Positions 60,901-64,000 of a stretch of DNA of 64,000 nt are shown here, one piece after another. The notes beneath the pieces were generated by a model. That model made no database searches and was not told the origin of the DNA. It worked only from the letters and a program-made list of their open reading frames with translations. Position 1 is the first letter of the stretch; each line of letters starts with the position of its first letter. The stretch comes from Mesaphorura yosii (taxonomy: Eukaryota > Arthropoda > Collembola > Poduromorpha > Tullbergiidae). Both the position numbers and the translations under genes were made by a program. The stretch spans positions 248,001-312,000 of the forward strand of contig WIXG01000018.1 of assembly GCA_009869945.1 (NCBI GenBank), given 5' to 3'.

Positions 60901-63900
60901 AAAAGTACTGATGGTGAGACGGAAGCCAAGGTCGATTAAGGCAACTTCGCGATGGAGTGAGTATAACATTGGTCATCGGGTGCTCCTTTTGCTACAACAT
61001 CATTCGCAAAAGCATAAAACTGTTAATCAGAAGCAGCTAGCATCGGCCGATGCAATACGAACTTAATGAATGAAAATGGAAAGCGAGGGCCTCGGCCGAC
61101 TCGGATTCAAATGAGGGTAATTACAAGTAATTATTGCAATGCGCATCCCATGGACATGAAAGTAGCATTTCCCGGGAGAGTGTGAAAGTCGCATCTGCTG
61201 GAATCGAAGGCGGTTTACCCAAATTAATTATACAGCTACACCATGTTCATTTAAGAGATGGGGTACGCTCAGTATTAGTCGGACGCCGAAAAACAAGGCC
61301 ATTTAAAAAGAAATTACTGCAAATTGCTAATCTAAAATGCGGGCGAAATGAGCAAAGCCGTGAGCCGTGCGCAAGTTGTTGTTTCTGAATTTTAATAAAA
61401 CTCAACTCATTAATGCAGCTCTCTTCCACAAAGTTCATAAACTCTGCGATTTGGACCCGACCTTCGAGCATGCCGCCACGGGAATTGCTCGTTTGATCTT
61501 CTTATCTCGAGAAAACATTCAGTTCCATTTTTTATTTCAATTGTCTGCAGGATGTCTATCTTTTTGCCATTTCATTAGAAGGATGTCTCTCGTTCCCCTT
61601 TTAATTTGGCGTTGGCAATGCAAAATGTGAACTTCCTCATCCGCCTCTTGCACGGCTACAGCGTGCTGTGGCTCAGATATATGTTGAACAATTTGACGAA
61701 AGATGGGCACACAACCCGGAATGTGAAATTGCAAAGCTCCGTCCATATCTTTGCAGTACGCGGAAGTACTGTGCAGAGTGTGAAGAGAGAAAGCCAGCAG
61801 TGAAAGCGCACGCACAGACAGCGAGCGTGCTTTTCCCGCATTTCATATGTGTGTGGAAATTGCGAACCCTGCGACTGAGCAAAGGCGGTCGAGTTGTGAG
61901 CTGCTTGCATGCGTTGTGCGGCATAGCAGGAGCAAGCTCGAGGTAGATATAAAAATAAAGAGACGGAAACAGTGAAAAGGAAAACCCAGGACCTGATTTC
62001 TACAAAGGAGAAAGTGGGTGAAATCGAGCTATGCTCGGATTCTTGCTGCTGCACGGCTCTTACGCAGTGTGGCTGCAGAGCGAGCGAAAAGGGGATGAGA
62101 GCGAGCAGTGAAAGGAGAAAGTTTGAGTAATGCGAATGTATGGAGAAAGCGTGCGACTTTCCAAGGGAAAAAAGGATTGGTTTTGGGCGGTGCTACAAAG
62201 CTTAGGATCGATTTTCGGAAAGGGTCACGATATAGGCCGACGTTAGTCGGGCTTCAGACCCCTGGAACAACTGTACAATTGACACACAAAGCGAGAGGAA
62301 GGAGACAGCAAGAGAGCGCACAGCCGAGCGGGCACTTGCCACTTTCCGTCTCACTGACAGCAGAAACGAGCAGCGAGTTGAGACAGAAGAAGGCAAGAAT
62401 TCAAAAATACTGCACGTAAACAAGGTGTGAGTTTCATGTGATAAAATTGAATGTTTTCGTTGCAATTTTTGGCTTAACGTCTCTGTAGCGGTCGTGATTC
62501 ACGTGCGAGCGGTTGAGCATGTGTGAATGCAGGACTTCAGTACGAAAATTGGAATAATGACTTGAGTGTAGCTAATTATGGAAAGTAATTAAAGGTAGGT
62601 GAAACAAATTCCAGATTCGCGTACCAACGAACCGACATTGTGCAAATGAGCAAGGGCACGCACGCATCGCGGAATAGGAACTCGTGTTTTTTACTTCTTT
62701 GCGTGTCGTCGGAGCAAGTGAAGAAGTTTGATCGCGTGAAACGTGCGACGTGCAGCAGTACGAACAAGTGGCTGAGTGTGTGAGTGTGTGACTCAGGTTG
62801 TTCTCGTCGTTCCGTATTCCATCGTGCACAAATACCATTACCGTATAAAACATTATTTGCTCATACAGCGACTGTATTGTAGTGCAAAATTCTGGAAGCC
62901 CGGAGCTTGGTGACTCCTTCCGAAGATTGCCACACTCGCAGCACGAGCGTACACAATAAAAATTCCCGAACATATCAATACGCTAGAAGACAACATGCTT
63001 TAAGCATTTTCACAGTGGCGACGAAAAAGACAGAAAAGATTAAACTTTTACATTGTCTGAACTCGAAAAGCGAAAGTAAAAGACAATATTATTTGGTTGA
63101 ATGCTTAAGAATGAAAAACAACCATTCCGCCAACGCCAATGTAACTTATGCCGCACTCACACAACTGTATTGTAACGTTTCTTTTCTTTTTAACCACTTC
63201 AGACCGACCGTGTAATTTATAACGTAACAAAGTAGCGACGAGTATTTACATTAGTTTGAGTACATATTTGTTCTGATTGGAATCGCAAACAGGCCATTAG
63301 CTAGTTGAACTCGTATGCAAAGCATTCACGTACCGACGTTTGAATCTCATTAATCCAACTCTGCCCACAAAGCCTGTACTCTTTGGAAGTAAAGTGGAAG
63401 ATTATGACGACAAAGACAGAACAGTAAGCCAAACGCTCAAGAAAAACGAAAGCGAAGAGAAGACAAGACAAGAAGACTCGATGCGCTGCAAGCAAGCTCC
63501 TCTGTAAAATCATCAAAATTTCAGCACAAAGAAGCAGCGCAGGGTTGGCTGGAGGAGTGTGCAATGTTGGTAAATTATTTCAGACACAACTGGGTTCGAA
63601 ATGAAACTACAAAAACACTTCTCACACTTTTGGCCTACTTCATTTGTCTTCCAAAAAGTAAGTATTTTCCAAATTCTTAATACCAAATGCAAACAAATTA
63701 TTGAAGAAAAAGCACACGTTCGAATGCAGCGTGCAGACGTGTGTAGAACGGGTGAAAGTAATGTTGAGACGTAATGCAACAGAATTGCTACTTTATCATT
63801 TTGGAGCGGATAAGTATTTCACTGACTGGAATGTTTCATTGCACTTGCAATGGCACTGGCACTACTCAAGCTCATGGTTGCTTGTTAGTAGCTCACGCTC

Positions 63901-64000
63901 GCCAACAAGCGCACCCCAGTGTGGTGATCTATCAATATCTGTCAGCCAAGCCGATTCGCTAAATTGTTATAAATACATTATGGTTTCTTGGCTCATGGTG
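45994..64000. other. Long stretch without a recognised gene (18 kb)
   Basis: Only anonymous short frames. The longest (46890-47306 plus, 53842-54225 minus, 61656-62054 minus, 62572-62973 minus) show no domain. A minus-strand frame 52548-52243 runs into a strong donor-like CAG|GTAAGT at 52245, but no reading frame there is recognisable. A triplicated 8-mer GAGCACGG lies near 54735-54758. Confidence 0.5.

Noticed and set aside
1-64000. CRISPR arrays, operons, ribosome binding sites and rRNA genes
   Set aside because: The window is spliced animal DNA; no regularly spaced direct repeats or rRNA sequence were seen.

Overview
This window is animal nuclear DNA, about 40% G+C, with spliced coding sequence and long non-coding stretches. 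The only gene I can reconstruct with confidence lies on the minus strand between 20767 and 5620. It encodes a Cys-loop ligand-gated ion channel, a nicotinic acetylcholine receptor alpha subunit. By sequence it belongs to the arthropod alpha5/6/7 group (Drosophila nAChR-alpha6, the spinosyn target, is the closest match I can recall). That points to an arthropod, probably a pancrustacean (crustacean, springtail or insect). The species cannot be named from this window.

Reading 20767 to 5620 on the minus strand, I place 15 constitutive coding exons plus two alternative versions of the TM2 exon. Splice phases agree at every junction. The exons give the extracellular ligand-binding domain (20767-17271), TM1 and the start of TM2 (17196-17055), alternative TM2 exons (version A 15853-15767; version B 14391-14329 plus 14239-14216), TM3 (12007-11898), the cytoplasmic loop (8068-7912 and 6092 onward) and the amphipathic helix and TM4 (to 5832). 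A 27-nt exon (5745-5719) follows, then a terminal exon with only five coding bases. The spliced mature part is 466 residues. The signal-peptide exon was not found and should lie upstream, above 20767.

The architecture is the most interesting part. The gene carries several very small exons (16, 24, 24 and 27 nt, plus an ancestral 45-nt one) and two GC-AG introns. Its duplicated, apparently mutually exclusive TM2 exons match the insect alpha6 exon 8 alternatives, but one version is split by an extra 89-nt intron into 63+24 nt, the same total (87 nt) as the unsplit version.

Outside this gene there is little to support. The intron at 6093-7911 holds an antisense remnant of a Penelope-like element with a GIY-YIG-type endonuclease region. 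A short Ty3/gypsy reverse-transcriptase relic lies at 27205-27303. A possible caspase small-subunit fragment, out of frame or spliced, lies at 45645-45993 on the plus strand. A cysteine-rich possible exon lies at 23125-23300 on the minus strand, and a degenerate tandem repeat lies near 9.8-10.05 kb. The remaining roughly 43 kb (20.8-64 kb) and the first 5.6 kb look intergenic or intronic, and much of the former may be the first intron of the receptor gene.
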